From NCBI RefSeq assembly GCF_019236475.1, contig NZ_JAFAIX010000012.1, positions 682,001 through 746,000 on the forward strand: 64,000 nt of DNA. Direction: 5' to 3'. A model generated the notes under the pieces. It was given only the letters and a program-made list of their open reading frames with translations, ran no database searches and was not told the DNA's origin. A program made the position numbers and the translations under genes. This DNA comes from Chitinophaga sp. GTDB taxonomy: Bacteria; Bacteroidota; Bacteroidia; Chitinophagales; Chitinophagaceae. Shown here in pieces: positions 26,085-34,743 of this stretch (positions are counted from its first letter, which is position 1; each line of letters starts with the position of its first letter).

Positions 26085-26522
26085 TTAGTTGATATGTAAT
26101 ACCTGTTCTTGGTAATAAGGTTTGTTATTCATTTCCCAACGGATTTTCACTCGGTAATTGCCACGAATGAATTTCTCTCTTCCAACTGTTTGATTACCAG
26201 ATCCATCTGGTTGAAGTGGTACTTCGAAATCTTTTTTGGAATCAGAAGGTCTGTAGAAGCTAACGGTACCGCTAAAGTTTTGTCCGATCAATTCATGCGG
26301 CATAGCGATGTTAACTGCTTCTTCCGGTTGGGTAACTTTCACGGGGGCAGACAATGCTTCTGCATTGTTTCTGCCGTCAATCACTTGTTGGTATTTCAGT
26401 TCGTCGCTGTAATAATCCGGTGTTACCATGTCTATTTTGGTACCTATACTCTTGGTCACCAGGGTAAGAATCCCGGCGGCGAAGATGACGAATACGAGTA
26501 TGATTTTATGTCCCCAGTTCAT
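26085..26522 (-). CDS. ccoH: CcoH/FixH-type cbb3 oxidase assembly protein
   Basis: 145 residues: a short N-terminus, one transmembrane helix (KIILVFVIFAAGILTLVTKS), then a periplasmic domain. The pattern VTPDYYSDELKYQQVIDGRNNAEAL directly after the helix is the FixH hallmark (FixH: YYxxxLxYQ). The C-terminal part is beta-rich (GNYRVKIRWEMNNKPYY). FixH/CcoH is needed for stable assembly of cbb3 oxidase. It sits between ccoG (31 bp) and the TauE/SafE-like gene (4 bp), the order usual for this cluster. Confidence 0.88.
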   Translation of the reverse strand: MNWGHKIILVFVIFAAGILTLVTKSIGTKIDMVTPDYYSDELKYQQVIDGRNNAEALSAPVKVTQPEEAVNIAMPHELIGQNFSGTVSFYRPSDSKKDFEVPLQPDGSGNQTVGREKFIRGNYRVKIRWEMNNKPYYQEQVLHIN

Positions 26523-26553
26523 GATAAATAATTGAAATTGTGTACGATAACTG

Positions 26554-27942
26554 CTACTCCATTGGACCTGAGAAGGTGGTATTGAAAGTAGCGATCTTTA
26601 CATTTTGCTGATATAATCCGATACTGACTTTAGACTTTCTACCATTAACAGCCCCTCTTGGCAGCACGATGAAGAATGTCCCCTCTCCTTGCCCTTCTGC
26701 TTTCACGGTGATATCTGTTTTGCCTATCATTTCGATGACGCCAGGTTTATTTTCCAGTTTCAGTTGCAGCGGAATACTACCAGTGGTTTTATTGATCAGG
26801 ATGATGCGGTACAAGTTGGAGATACTGTCTGTTCCTCTTTCTTGGTAGAGCATACCTGCTGTTCTAATCACGGTGCCTGTAACTGGTTTTCGGCTAGACA
26901 ACATGAACGTGATGACGCCGAGAATAATTACCAGCAGGGTAGTGTAAATTTTCAGTCTGGGTGTAAACCTGAGTTTTTCTTTGTTGGCGATACCATTTTC
27001 AGAAGCATAACGGATAAGCCCACGAGGACGCCCGATTTTCTCCATCATAAAATCGCATGCATCGATACAGGCGGTACAATTCACACATTCCAATTGAGTA
27101 CCGTTCCGTATATCTATCCCCGTGGGACATACCTTCACACACTGATTACAGTCTATACAATCTCCGTCCGCATGGTTTCCGCTTTTACGGTATTTTTCGC
27201 GTGGTTCCCCTCTGTTGTAGTCATATGCTACCAGTACAGAGTTTTTATCCAGCAATACGCCTTGTAAACGGCCATAAGGGCAAATAATGGTACATACCTG
27301 TTCCCGCATGAAGGCATAAACGCCATAGAACACGCCAGAGAAAATCAGGATGGCGATAAAGCCGCCCATATGTGCCGTTAATGGTTCCGTTATTATTTTT
27401 TCCAGTTCCTTCGCGCCGATGATATAGGCGAGGAATATATTCGCAATAAGGAAAGACAACCCATAAAACAAGACATGTTTGGCTGTTTTACGGAGGATCT
27501 TATTCATGGTCCAAGGAGCGTTGGCAAGCATTTGTTGTGCCGCAGCATCTCCTTCAATCCAATATTCTATTCTGCGGAACAACATCTCCATGAAGATGGT
27601 CTGTGGGCAAGCCCATCCGCAGAAAAGGCGGCCGAAAGCCATTGTAAACAGTACAATGAAGAGAATGAATGCCAACATGGCCAATCCGAAGATGAAGAAG
27701 TCCTGTGGCCAGAAAATGGCGCCAAAGAGAATAAACTTACCCTCTAGCACATTCAACATAAACAAGGGCCTGCCATTTATGGAAATAAACGGCAGGCTAA
27801 AAAATGCAATGAAATAGAAAATGCTGAGAATAGTGCGGATATTATAGAAACGGCCTTTGGGCTGTTTAGCGAATATCCACTTGCGTTTTCCTTGTTTATC
27901 AACTGTGGCTATATGATCTCTAAATGTCGTACTGTCTTCCAT
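26554..27942 (-). CDS. ccoG: CcoG/FixG iron-sulfur protein for cbb3 oxidase assembly
   Basis: 462 residues. Five or so transmembrane helices, and FCGWACPQTIFMEMLFRRIE near residue 110-130, characteristic of the family. Two ferredoxin-type clusters follow: CIDCNQCVKVCPTG and CVNCTACIDACD. The C-terminal domain (about 355-462) is an Ig-like FixG fold. CcoG has been shown in proteobacteria to be a copper reductase for cbb3 maturation; here that is by homology. It lies 3 bp after ccoP. Confidence 0.94.
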   Translation of the reverse strand: MEDSTTFRDHIATVDKQGKRKWIFAKQPKGRFYNIRTILSIFYFIAFFSLPFISINGRPLFMLNVLEGKFILFGAIFWPQDFFIFGLAMLAFILFIVLFTMAFGRLFCGWACPQTIFMEMLFRRIEYWIEGDAAAQQMLANAPWTMNKILRKTAKHVLFYGLSFLIANIFLAYIIGAKELEKIITEPLTAHMGGFIAILIFSGVFYGVYAFMREQVCTIICPYGRLQGVLLDKNSVLVAYDYNRGEPREKYRKSGNHADGDCIDCNQCVKVCPTGIDIRNGTQLECVNCTACIDACDFMMEKIGRPRGLIRYASENGIANKEKLRFTPRLKIYTTLLVIILGVITFMLSSRKPVTGTVIRTAGMLYQERGTDSISNLYRIILINKTTGSIPLQLKLENKPGVIEMIGKTDITVKAEGQGEGTFFIVLPRGAVNGRKSKVSIGLYQQNVKIATFNTTFSGPME

Positions 27943-27945
27943 CTG

Positions 27946-29010
27946 CTATTCTTTTTCGCCTTGAGGTGCTTTTGGATTAGGAGGATTACTATTATGTATG
28001 GATTTGATGAAACTTGCCAGGAGTGCTATTTGTCTTGGTGAAAAATCTTCTTGCCATGCTTTCATCCCTTTATCAGGCACGCCGTATTTGATGGTTTTAA
28101 ACACATCGCCGATTTTTCCACCGTGCAGCCAGTAATCATCTGTCAGGTTCGGCCCTACGACACCTTGTCCTTGTGGACCGTGGCAAGGGGCGCAGTTGCT
28201 GATAAACAGTTTCTGTCCGCCTGCGATTTCATCTGGGGCGGTCAGTTCCTTCACGTTTGTCTCATTCACGTTATTGGCCGCATTCTTCATGTATTCAGCT
28301 TTGGCGGCAGCGGCTTTTTCCTCTGCCATGGCCAGTTCCTGTACTTGTGTAGGAGCAGTGCCGGATACATAACCTCTCCAGAGGTATACTACGGCAAAGG
28401 TTATACTGAAATAGAAGCCCCATTTCCACCATGGAGGAGTAGGATTGTTCAGCTCACGGATACCATCGTAGTCGTGACCCATATCTTCCTCTTCTTCAGA
28501 GGCAGCATCCACGGTTTTGGTATTATTGAGTTTTTCGAGCCAGTTAATACGTGGTTTTCCTGGAACAGTCGCTTTTGCTGCTTTGCGTTTACGTTTGATG
28601 CCTACCAGGATTTTCAGGGTAATCAGCAAGCTGATGATCACCAGGATTTCCAGGAAGATAACGGATACCAGTACCCAGAGAGATGTTTTTGATAGAAGGC
28701 CGTTGGTGGCTGTATCCACCAGGGCATCTGCTGCGGATGCTTTGCCGGCGCTCAGCATAGACAGTAAAATAATTCCTGTTGTGATGACAGCCTTTCCGGC
28801 ATCCTTTTTCATTCTTTCCCTGTAGATTTCCATTGCCCCCATAACAGCATTGCCTAGTACAGCGATGGCGATCAGCAAACCAACGCATACAGTTACCAAT
28901 ACTAGGGCAACAGGGTCTGAAAGTTCTGACGGTTGTGGCTTTCCGTCGGCCATGGCAGGTACGCTGATTAGCGTACCTGCTCCGAATATGATGAGTGATC
29001 TGATGTTCAT
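27946..29010 (-). CDS. ccoP: cbb3 cytochrome oxidase subunit III with one heme c
   Basis: 354 residues. The N-terminal part has an export-like leader (MNIRSLIIFGAGTLISVPAMA) and two further transmembrane helices, then the CcoP/FixP hallmark HDYDGIRELNNPTPPWWKWGFYFSI and a third helix. The C-terminal cytochrome c domain has a single CAPCH heme site near residues 271-275, with a later Met ligand (probably KGMKAW). Proteobacterial CcoP carries two heme sites, so this is the short mono-heme form. It follows ccoQ by 5 bp. Confidence 0.93.
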   Translation of the reverse strand: MNIRSLIIFGAGTLISVPAMADGKPQPSELSDPVALVLVTVCVGLLIAIAVLGNAVMGAMEIYRERMKKDAGKAVITTGIILLSMLSAGKASAADALVDTATNGLLSKTSLWVLVSVIFLEILVIISLLITLKILVGIKRKRKAAKATVPGKPRINWLEKLNNTKTVDAASEEEEDMGHDYDGIRELNNPTPPWWKWGFYFSITFAVVYLWRGYVSGTAPTQVQELAMAEEKAAAAKAEYMKNAANNVNETNVKELTAPDEIAGGQKLFISNCAPCHGPQGQGVVGPNLTDDYWLHGGKIGDVFKTIKYGVPDKGMKAWQEDFSPRQIALLASFIKSIHNSNPPNPKAPQGEKE

Positions 29011-29015
29011 AGATG

Positions 29016-29186
29016 TTATTTTTCTTCTTGGTCCAGTGGTATACGACTTACATGATCTATCATCCGCTTATCAGTACTGAATGCCAGCCAGGCAGCCACT
29101 ACAAAGAATATAGAGAATATCAACAGGGATGCAAGCGGATAAATACTAATCCCGGCGATTGACTGCAGATAGTTGATGAATTTCAT
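29016..29186 (-). CDS. ccoQ: CcoQ/FixQ-like small subunit of cbb3 oxidase
   Basis: A 56-residue protein between ccoNO and ccoP. It starts MKFINYLQSIAGISIYPLAS, has one transmembrane helix (LLIFSIFFVVAAWLAFS) and a short charged tail (TDKRMIDHVSRIPLDQEEK). Size, single helix with a short polar tail, and position between ccoO and ccoP sequences are those of CcoQ, which stabilises the oxidase. It starts 12 bp after the ccoNO stop and ends 5 bp before the ccoP start. The sequence itself is too short for a homology call by eye, so the assignment rests on topology and place. Confidence 0.8.
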   Translation of the reverse strand: MKFINYLQSIAGISIYPLASLLIFSIFFVVAAWLAFSTDKRMIDHVSRIPLDQEEK

Positions 29187-29198
29187 GATCAGATGTTT

Positions 29199-31343
29199 TT
29201 AAAAGTCAGTTTTTTCTGTTGTTACCACTGGTTTAGGGGCGGATTTGATATCTTTTCCCATGCGTTGCAGATATGCAATCAGTGCCACGATTTCTCTGTC
29301 TTTTCCGATAGGCAGCTTATCTTTTTTCAGATTAGCAACGATTTTATCGGCTTGTTCTTCGAGGTCTGCGTTGGCTTTTACTTCATATCCGTCTGGATAA
29401 GGAACACCGAGCTTACGCATTACACTGATCATCGCTGGTGTTTTAGCTTTGTCTATCCTGTCTTCAAACAACCAAGGATAAGAAGGCATGATAGAACCAG
29501 GCGACATGGAACTTGGATCGAACATGTGGTTAAAGTGCCAGGAGTCTGGATATTTACCACCGATTTTTGCCAAATCCGGACCGGTACGTTTGGAACCCCA
29601 TTGGAATGGATGGTCATATACAAACTCACCTGCTTTAGAGTATTCGCCATAACGAGCTACTTCGTCGCGGAATGGGCGGATCATCTGAGAGTGGCAGGTA
29701 TAGCAGCCTTCTCTCAGATAGATATCTCGACCATGTAATTCTAATGGAGTGTAGGGTTTTACACTAGTGATAGTTGGAATATTACTTTTCACAAGGAAGG
29801 TTGGTACCATTTCCAGCATACCGCCTACACCTACCACGATCAAACTGAATACAACGAGCTGAATAGGTCTCTGCTCAATCCAGTTATGCCAGTGGCTTTT
29901 GCCGTGAGTGGTGATCACTTTAGGCAGTGGTGCAGCTTCTGCTGCTTCATTGGCAACAAATTTACCTTTGCGGATAGTTTTATAAAGGTTGACCATCGCC
30001 AATATCAGACCGCTCACGTAAAGGAGTCCGCCTACTGCACGCAGTGCGTACATTGGAACGATGGCAGTCACTGTTTCCAGGAATTGATATTTCAGTGTAC
30101 CTTCTTCTGTAAATTGTTTCCACATCATGCTCTGGGTAAATGCAGCCCAGTACAATGGAATCACATAGAAGATAATACCGAGGGTACCGATCCAGAAGTG
30201 AAAATTCGCCCATTTGCGGCTATACAGTTCGGTAGAGAATAATCTTGGAATCAGCCAGTAGAGGATACCAAATGTGAGGAATCCGTTCCAGCCGAGGGCA
30301 CCTACGTGTACGTGTGCAATGGTCCAGTCGGTATAGTGACTGATAGCGTTCACGTTTTTCAAGGAGAGCATTGGTCCTTCGAATGTAGCCATACCGTAGC
30401 AAGTGAGGGCCACCACGAAGAATTTCAGAATGGCGTCTTCCCTAACTCTATCCCATGCGCCACGCAGGGTCAGCAAACCATTCAGCATACCACCCCATGA
30501 TGGAGCAATCAGCATAATGGAGAATACAGTACCGAGAGACTGTGCCCATTCAGGCAATGCAGTATACAGCAGGTGGTGAGGACCTGCCCAGATATATATA
30601 AAGATCAGTGACCAGAAGTGAATGATAGACCAACGGTAAGAATATACAGGTCTGTTCGCTGCTTTAGGAACGAAGTAGTACATCAATCCGAGATATGGAG
30701 TGGTCAGGAAGAATGCTACCGCATTGTGACCATACCACCACTGTACCAGGGCGTCTTGTACGCCAGCATACCAAGAGTAGCTTTTGAAGAGAGACAGTGG
30801 AAACTCAAAGGAGTTAATGATATGCAGCATCGCAATGGCTACCCAGGTACCGATATAGAACCAGATTGCTACGTAGAGATGCGCTTCTCTCCTTTTAAGA
30901 ATTGTTCCCAGCATATTGGCACCGAATACTACCCAAACGAGGGTAATCGCGATGTCAAATGGCCATTCCAGTTCGGCGTATTCCTTACCGGTAGTATAGC
31001 CTAGGAACAATGTGAGTGCTCCTCCTGCGATGATGGCTTGCCATCCCCAGAAATGAATTTTACTCAGCAAATCGCTGAACATTCTCGCTTTACAGAGCCG
31101 TTGCAGGGAATAATAAACTCCCATAAAAATACCGTTACCAACAAAGGCGAAAATCACCGCGTTGGTATGTACAGGTCGGAGACGACCGAAAGTAATGGGC
31201 GCAAATCCCCCGTTAAGATAAGGAAGAACCAGTTCTGTAGCGGCATACAGACCAGCCAGCATGCCAATTAACCCCCAGAAAACACAGGCGTAAGCAAACC
31301 ATTTGACCGTTCGGTTGTCGTAGTAGAATTTTTCTAGTGACAT
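29199..31343 (-). CDS. ccoNO: Fused cbb3 cytochrome oxidase subunits I and II (CcoN-CcoO)
   Basis: 714 residues. Residues 1 to about 460 are subunit I (CcoN) with 12 helices and the heme/copper ligands RPVHTNAVIF, WWYGHNAVAFF, GPHHLLYT and DWTIAHVHVGALGWNG. A helix near 490-510 then starts the CcoO part, a monoheme cytochrome c domain with REGCYTCHSQMIRP near residues 546-560 and a later Met ligand (GSIMPSYPWL). CcoN and CcoO are separate proteins in proteobacteria; the fusion is common in Bacteroidota. The enzyme reduces O2 to water with high affinity. Confidence 0.95.
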   Translation of the reverse strand: MSLEKFYYDNRTVKWFAYACVFWGLIGMLAGLYAATELVLPYLNGGFAPITFGRLRPVHTNAVIFAFVGNGIFMGVYYSLQRLCKARMFSDLLSKIHFWGWQAIIAGGALTLFLGYTTGKEYAELEWPFDIAITLVWVVFGANMLGTILKRREAHLYVAIWFYIGTWVAIAMLHIINSFEFPLSLFKSYSWYAGVQDALVQWWYGHNAVAFFLTTPYLGLMYYFVPKAANRPVYSYRWSIIHFWSLIFIYIWAGPHHLLYTALPEWAQSLGTVFSIMLIAPSWGGMLNGLLTLRGAWDRVREDAILKFFVVALTCYGMATFEGPMLSLKNVNAISHYTDWTIAHVHVGALGWNGFLTFGILYWLIPRLFSTELYSRKWANFHFWIGTLGIIFYVIPLYWAAFTQSMMWKQFTEEGTLKYQFLETVTAIVPMYALRAVGGLLYVSGLILAMVNLYKTIRKGKFVANEAAEAAPLPKVITTHGKSHWHNWIEQRPIQLVVFSLIVVGVGGMLEMVPTFLVKSNIPTITSVKPYTPLELHGRDIYLREGCYTCHSQMIRPFRDEVARYGEYSKAGEFVYDHPFQWGSKRTGPDLAKIGGKYPDSWHFNHMFDPSSMSPGSIMPSYPWLFEDRIDKAKTPAMISVMRKLGVPYPDGYEVKANADLEEQADKIVANLKKDKLPIGKDREIVALIAYLQRMGKDIKSAPKPVVTTEKTDF

Positions 31344-31375
31344 AAGTATTGATGGATTGAAGTGCGGAATTACGT

Positions 31376-31534
31376 TTAGTCTTTACTGTTATCTACTTTA
31401 TCTTCGAATAACATGCGGTGTGCAGGGGAAAAATCATCTTCAAACTGCCCATGTTTTACCGACCAGATAAAAGCGGCTAAGAATCCGAGTGCAACTGTAA
31501 GACTAGCTCCTAGCAAGAGTATGATGACGCCCAT
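31376..31534 (-). CDS. ccoS: CcoS cbb3 oxidase assembly protein
   Basis: The ATG at 31534 gives a 52-residue protein starting MGVIILLLGAS; the frame extends to a TTG at 31567 but CcoS proteins start right at the membrane helix. One transmembrane helix (VIILLLGASLTVALGFLAAFIW) is followed by SVKHGQFEDDFSPAHRMLFED, which matches the CcoS pattern of WAVKSGQFDD ... P..RIL. CcoS is needed for cofactor insertion into cbb3 oxidase. First gene of the second cbb3 transcript, 32 bp before ccoNO. Confidence 0.9.
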   Translation of the reverse strand: MGVIILLLGASLTVALGFLAAFIWSVKHGQFEDDFSPAHRMLFEDKVDNSKD

Positions 31535-31588
31535 AGCAATGGTATTGTTAGTTTTCTGTAGCTTCAAAGCAGCAAGGGATACCCGTTG

Positions 31589-31613
31589 CCCCGCAAACGT
31601 TTAGTTTGCGGGG
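31589..31613 (-). promoter_or_regulatory. Perfect 10-bp hairpin in the leader of ccoS-ccoNOQP
   Basis: CCCCGCAAAC pairs perfectly with GTTTGCGGGG around GTTTA. It lies between the predicted transcript start (near 31679) and the ccoS ATG. On the minus strand no T-run follows, so it is not a normal terminator; an RNA stability element or protein site is possible. Confidence 0.5.
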
Positions 31614-31682
31614 CCCATTTCAATACGGGCATTAATACTAGTGCTTTGAGGTTGTTACTATGTATTTGTTTCGTGTCGTATA

Positions 31683-31748
31683 CAAAGGTAAGATCAGTCT
31701 CTTCGGGGTACTATGACTTTACGCAGTCTCAAACATGATTTTTGTCAG
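31683..31748 (-). promoter_or_regulatory. Promoter of the ccoS-ccoNOQP operon with two Fnr-like boxes
   Basis: TACCTTTG (minus strand, 31690-31683) is the -7 box; no -33 TTTG is present. Two 14-bp imperfect palindromes lie upstream: CTGCGTAAAGTCAT (31726-31713) and CTGACAAAAATCAT (31748-31735). Their centres are 33 and 55 bp from the -7 box centre, about -41 and -62 from the start of transcription, the same geometry as at 34744-34809. The distal box overlaps the end of the ccoI coding sequence. The poor -33 fits activator dependence. Confidence 0.6.
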
Positions 31749-34164
31749 GGATTGCGGCGGCCGCACTCGCAGCGAGTTTCCGACCGCTCAGTTCACTCAT
31801 GCTATAAGTGAGTAAAATAATGCTGATAGAACTTGCTGGCATCAGTATCGCCGCAATTAAAGGGGATAATAGGCCCTGCACCGCGAAATACAAACCGGTA
31901 ATATTATATACCAGCGACATGATGAAGCTGATAATAACGATATGTCGGTTAGATTTGCACAGGCGAATAAAGTCTGGCAACAGTTTCAACTGTTCCGCTT
32001 CAATAATACCATCGCTGGCAGGTGTGAAGTTGTTGGTACTTTCTGCAACGGAGATACCGGTATCGCTCTGCTTCAGTGCGCCGGCATCATTCAAACCGTC
32101 GCCAATCATTAATACTTTCTCTCCTTTTTGTTGCAGGTTGATAATATAATCCAGTTTATCTGCTGGTTTTTGCTCAAATCGCAGGGTGGCACTGGCGCCC
32201 ATGAGTATACGTAAACTACTGGCTTCTCGAGTGTTATCTCCGGAAAGCACAGATAAATCATAGTGATTGCGTACATGCTCCAACATGCCCCGAATGCCCG
32301 GGCGATAACCATTTCGGATGGTGAATAATCCTGCTGGTTTTTCATTGAAGGATACAAACACGATGCTTCCATCCTGTTCTGTTTTCTGCTGAATTCCTAC
32401 GAATTCGGCACTTCCCATGCGGATGAACAAGTCGTCTACCCAACCACAGATACCTTTCCCCGTGAATTCTCTGAAATCACGAACAGCATAATTATTGGCA
32501 ACGCCACAATAGTTGCTGATAGCGGTACTCAGCGGATGTAAGGACTGTGCGGCCAGACTACCGATTTTCATTTCCTGGGTAGGTGTCAACGTATCACCGA
32601 AGAAACGTACTTCTGTACCTGCTTTGCCAGTGAGGGTACCGGTTTTATCGAATACGATATGTGATGTATTGGCTAGATTCTCAATTGATTGCGCATTTCT
32701 CAGGTATAATTTATGACGAGAGAGAATGCGGAGAATATGACCGTTGGTAAAGGAAGACGCCAGCAAAAGTGCACACGGGCATGCAATAATCAGGATGGCA
32801 GTAACGGAAGGCCATATACGAGATGGATCTTTTACAGCCCATACAGCGGCGGTTACTACTGCGATCAATAATACTACCCAGGTGAAATACTGGGATAGCA
32901 AGTGTACAAAGGAAACATTCGCTTTGCGATTGTCGGAATCCTTGAGTTCATCGCGGTTCCAGAGGCTGGTGAGGTAGCTTTGCGCTACCTCTTTGATGGT
33001 GAGAATTTCAATATTCCCACCTACTTGTCTGCCTCCAGCGTATACTATTTCTCCAACGGATTTCTTTACCGGCGCAGCTTCACCAGTTACAAAGCTGTAG
33101 TCGATTAAAGCGGAACCGCGGGAAATAATACCGTCTGCCGGAATCAGCTCCTGATGATGAATCAACAGGGTGTCATTCGTTTTGATATCCGGCAATGGTG
33201 TAGGTACTTCTTTGCCGTCTTTTATAACGCTGACGGCTATGGGAAAATAGGACGTGTAGTCGCGGTCAAAGGAAAGCCCCTGGTAGGTTTTATCCTGAAG
33301 GACTCTTCCGATGAGCATAAAGAAAACAATGCCGGTCATAGAGTCAAAATATCCGGAATGGCCCATGGCTACTTCAGCCAGACTACGGATAAAAGTGACT
33401 AATATAGCCAGCACTATAGGCACGTCAATATTGAGAAAACCATGTTTTAATCCACTCCATGCAGATTTGTAGAAAGCCTGTGCACTAAAGAAGAATACAG
33501 GCAATGCTAGCACCAGGTTCATGTATTGGAACGTCCGGTTCATGGATGCTTCGGAGTAGTTATCTCCCGTAAAATATTCCGGGAAACTCAACAACATAAT
33601 ATTACCGAAGCAGAACCCGGCCACCCCCAATTGGTAAATCAGTCTGCGTTGTACGCGAGGTTTCTTCGCCTTCATATCATTCAGGCTGATATAAGGCTCA
33701 TAACCAATAGCAGTGAGCACTTCGGCAATACGGCGTAGCGATGTCTCCCTATTATTATAAATAATTTTCGCTTCTTTCCTGGTAAAGTTGACGGTTACAC
33801 GTTGTACGCCATTTTCCAGTTTATGAAGGTTTTCCAGCAGCCACAGGCAAGAGCTACAGTGGATTTGCGGGAGGTAAAGAGTAATATGTACTTGGTCCTC
33901 ATCACTGAATTGAATGAGATGTTGTTGGATCTTTTCATCATCGAGGAAGGCGAATTTATCTTGCCTTACTGCAATACGCTGATTGATACCTGGCTTGGCA
34001 TTCAGGTCGTAATATTCGCATAAATTGTGCTGGTTAAGCAGTTCGTATACGAGCTTACATCCTGGGCAGCAGAAGGATTTATCTGCCATAACAATCGGAT
34101 GATCGTTACAATCTTCCCCGCAATGGAAGCAGGCTACATGTGTGTGCGTATTGATATTGGGCAT
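31729..34164 (-). CDS. ccoI: CcoI copper-transporting P-type ATPase for cbb3 oxidase
   Basis: 811 residues. A Cys-rich N-terminal metal-binding region (CFHCGEDC, FCCPGCKLVY) is followed by a heavy-metal-associated domain with HCSSC (103-106), eight transmembrane helices with the ion-binding CPC (ACPCALLLAS), the phosphorylation site DKTGTLTG and the hinge GDGLNDAGAL. The extra N-terminal zinc-finger-like region plus place next to cbb3 genes identifies CcoI/CopA2, which exports copper for the oxidase active site. The ATG overlaps the stop of the preceding gene (TAATG), so translation is probably coupled. Confidence 0.93.
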   Translation of the reverse strand: MPNINTHTHVACFHCGEDCNDHPIVMADKSFCCPGCKLVYELLNQHNLCEYYDLNAKPGINQRIAVRQDKFAFLDDEKIQQHLIQFSDEDQVHITLYLPQIHCSSCLWLLENLHKLENGVQRVTVNFTRKEAKIIYNNRETSLRRIAEVLTAIGYEPYISLNDMKAKKPRVQRRLIYQLGVAGFCFGNIMLLSFPEYFTGDNYSEASMNRTFQYMNLVLALPVFFFSAQAFYKSAWSGLKHGFLNIDVPIVLAILVTFIRSLAEVAMGHSGYFDSMTGIVFFMLIGRVLQDKTYQGLSFDRDYTSYFPIAVSVIKDGKEVPTPLPDIKTNDTLLIHHQELIPADGIISRGSALIDYSFVTGEAAPVKKSVGEIVYAGGRQVGGNIEILTIKEVAQSYLTSLWNRDELKDSDNRKANVSFVHLLSQYFTWVVLLIAVVTAAVWAVKDPSRIWPSVTAILIIACPCALLLASSFTNGHILRILSRHKLYLRNAQSIENLANTSHIVFDKTGTLTGKAGTEVRFFGDTLTPTQEMKIGSLAAQSLHPLSTAISNYCGVANNYAVRDFREFTGKGICGWVDDLFIRMGSAEFVGIQQKTEQDGSIVFVSFNEKPAGLFTIRNGYRPGIRGMLEHVRNHYDLSVLSGDNTREASSLRILMGASATLRFEQKPADKLDYIINLQQKGEKVLMIGDGLNDAGALKQSDTGISVAESTNNFTPASDGIIEAEQLKLLPDFIRLCKSNRHIVIISFIMSLVYNITGLYFAVQGLLSPLIAAILMPASSISIILLTYSMSELSGRKLAASAAAAIPDKNHV

Positions 34165-34718
34165 TAGTCGATGCTTGAGGTGTTATTTAATTCATCCTGC
34201 TGAACGATGATAGTACCTGGTTTAGTGACGGCCGGGTACAGAATATTTTGTTCGATATAAAGCCATTGCTGCACCAGTTGCTCTAACATATAGAGGTCGC
34301 TGATACAGAGTTTATATGAGCTGCTCCATGTTTGCTGAATTTGGTAATTAGCACTTACCTGACGGAGCTTGTGTAGCAGCAGGGTGATTTTCTGGAATGC
34401 TTGTCTGATACTTTCGTAGGTGGTTGGTTGTATGCATTTACATTTTTCTTCGAGCAGACATTTTTCACGAATTACAGGATACAGGATGGTGGCTTCTTTG
34501 CGGATAACCTGGGAAATTTCGGCGTGCAGCCGGGAGAACAGGAGCTGCTGTATAGTTGCTGATCCTGACACCTTGCTATCGTCCTGGAGTTCCAGGTTGA
34601 AATAGGTCATGATTTGATCTGCCGTCTGCTCAATGGGGGTATGAAATTTATGTACCACCACGTCGCATAGGGTAGTCGGGCTGAGTTCATGAAAATTTAT
34701 AATGGCAAATGCATGCAT
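34164..34718 (-). CDS. RIC/hemerythrin-like protein with degenerate metal site
   Basis: The ATG at 34718 (184 residues) is preferred to the TTG at 34730. The sequence follows the Repair-of-Iron-Clusters (YtfE/ScdA/DnrN) pattern: VVVHKFHTPIEQTADQIM near 20-37, IRKEATILYPVI near 72-83, LLHKLRQVSANY near 114-125 and YIEQNILYPAV near 154-164. By eye, of the four histidines that hold the di-iron centre in YtfE only the first (HKFH) is kept; the other three align with Val71, Phe108 and Trp152, while both glutamates (75, 156) remain. The gene is coupled to ccoI and is driven by a promoter with two Fnr-like boxes, so it belongs to the micro-oxic set. Function unknown. Confidence 0.6.
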   Translation of the reverse strand: MHAFAIINFHELSPTTLCDVVVHKFHTPIEQTADQIMTYFNLELQDDSKVSGSATIQQLLFSRLHAEISQVIRKEATILYPVIREKCLLEEKCKCIQPTTYESIRQAFQKITLLLHKLRQVSANYQIQQTWSSSYKLCISDLYMLEQLVQQWLYIEQNILYPAVTKPGTIIVQQDELNNTSSID

Positions 34719-34743
34719 CAGTTCGGGCAAATTTTTGATAGTA

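Noticed and set aside
31589..31613. Hairpin near ccoS as an intrinsic terminator of ccoI
   Set aside because: No T-run follows on the minus strand, and it lies downstream of a predicted promoter, so it belongs to the ccoS leader.
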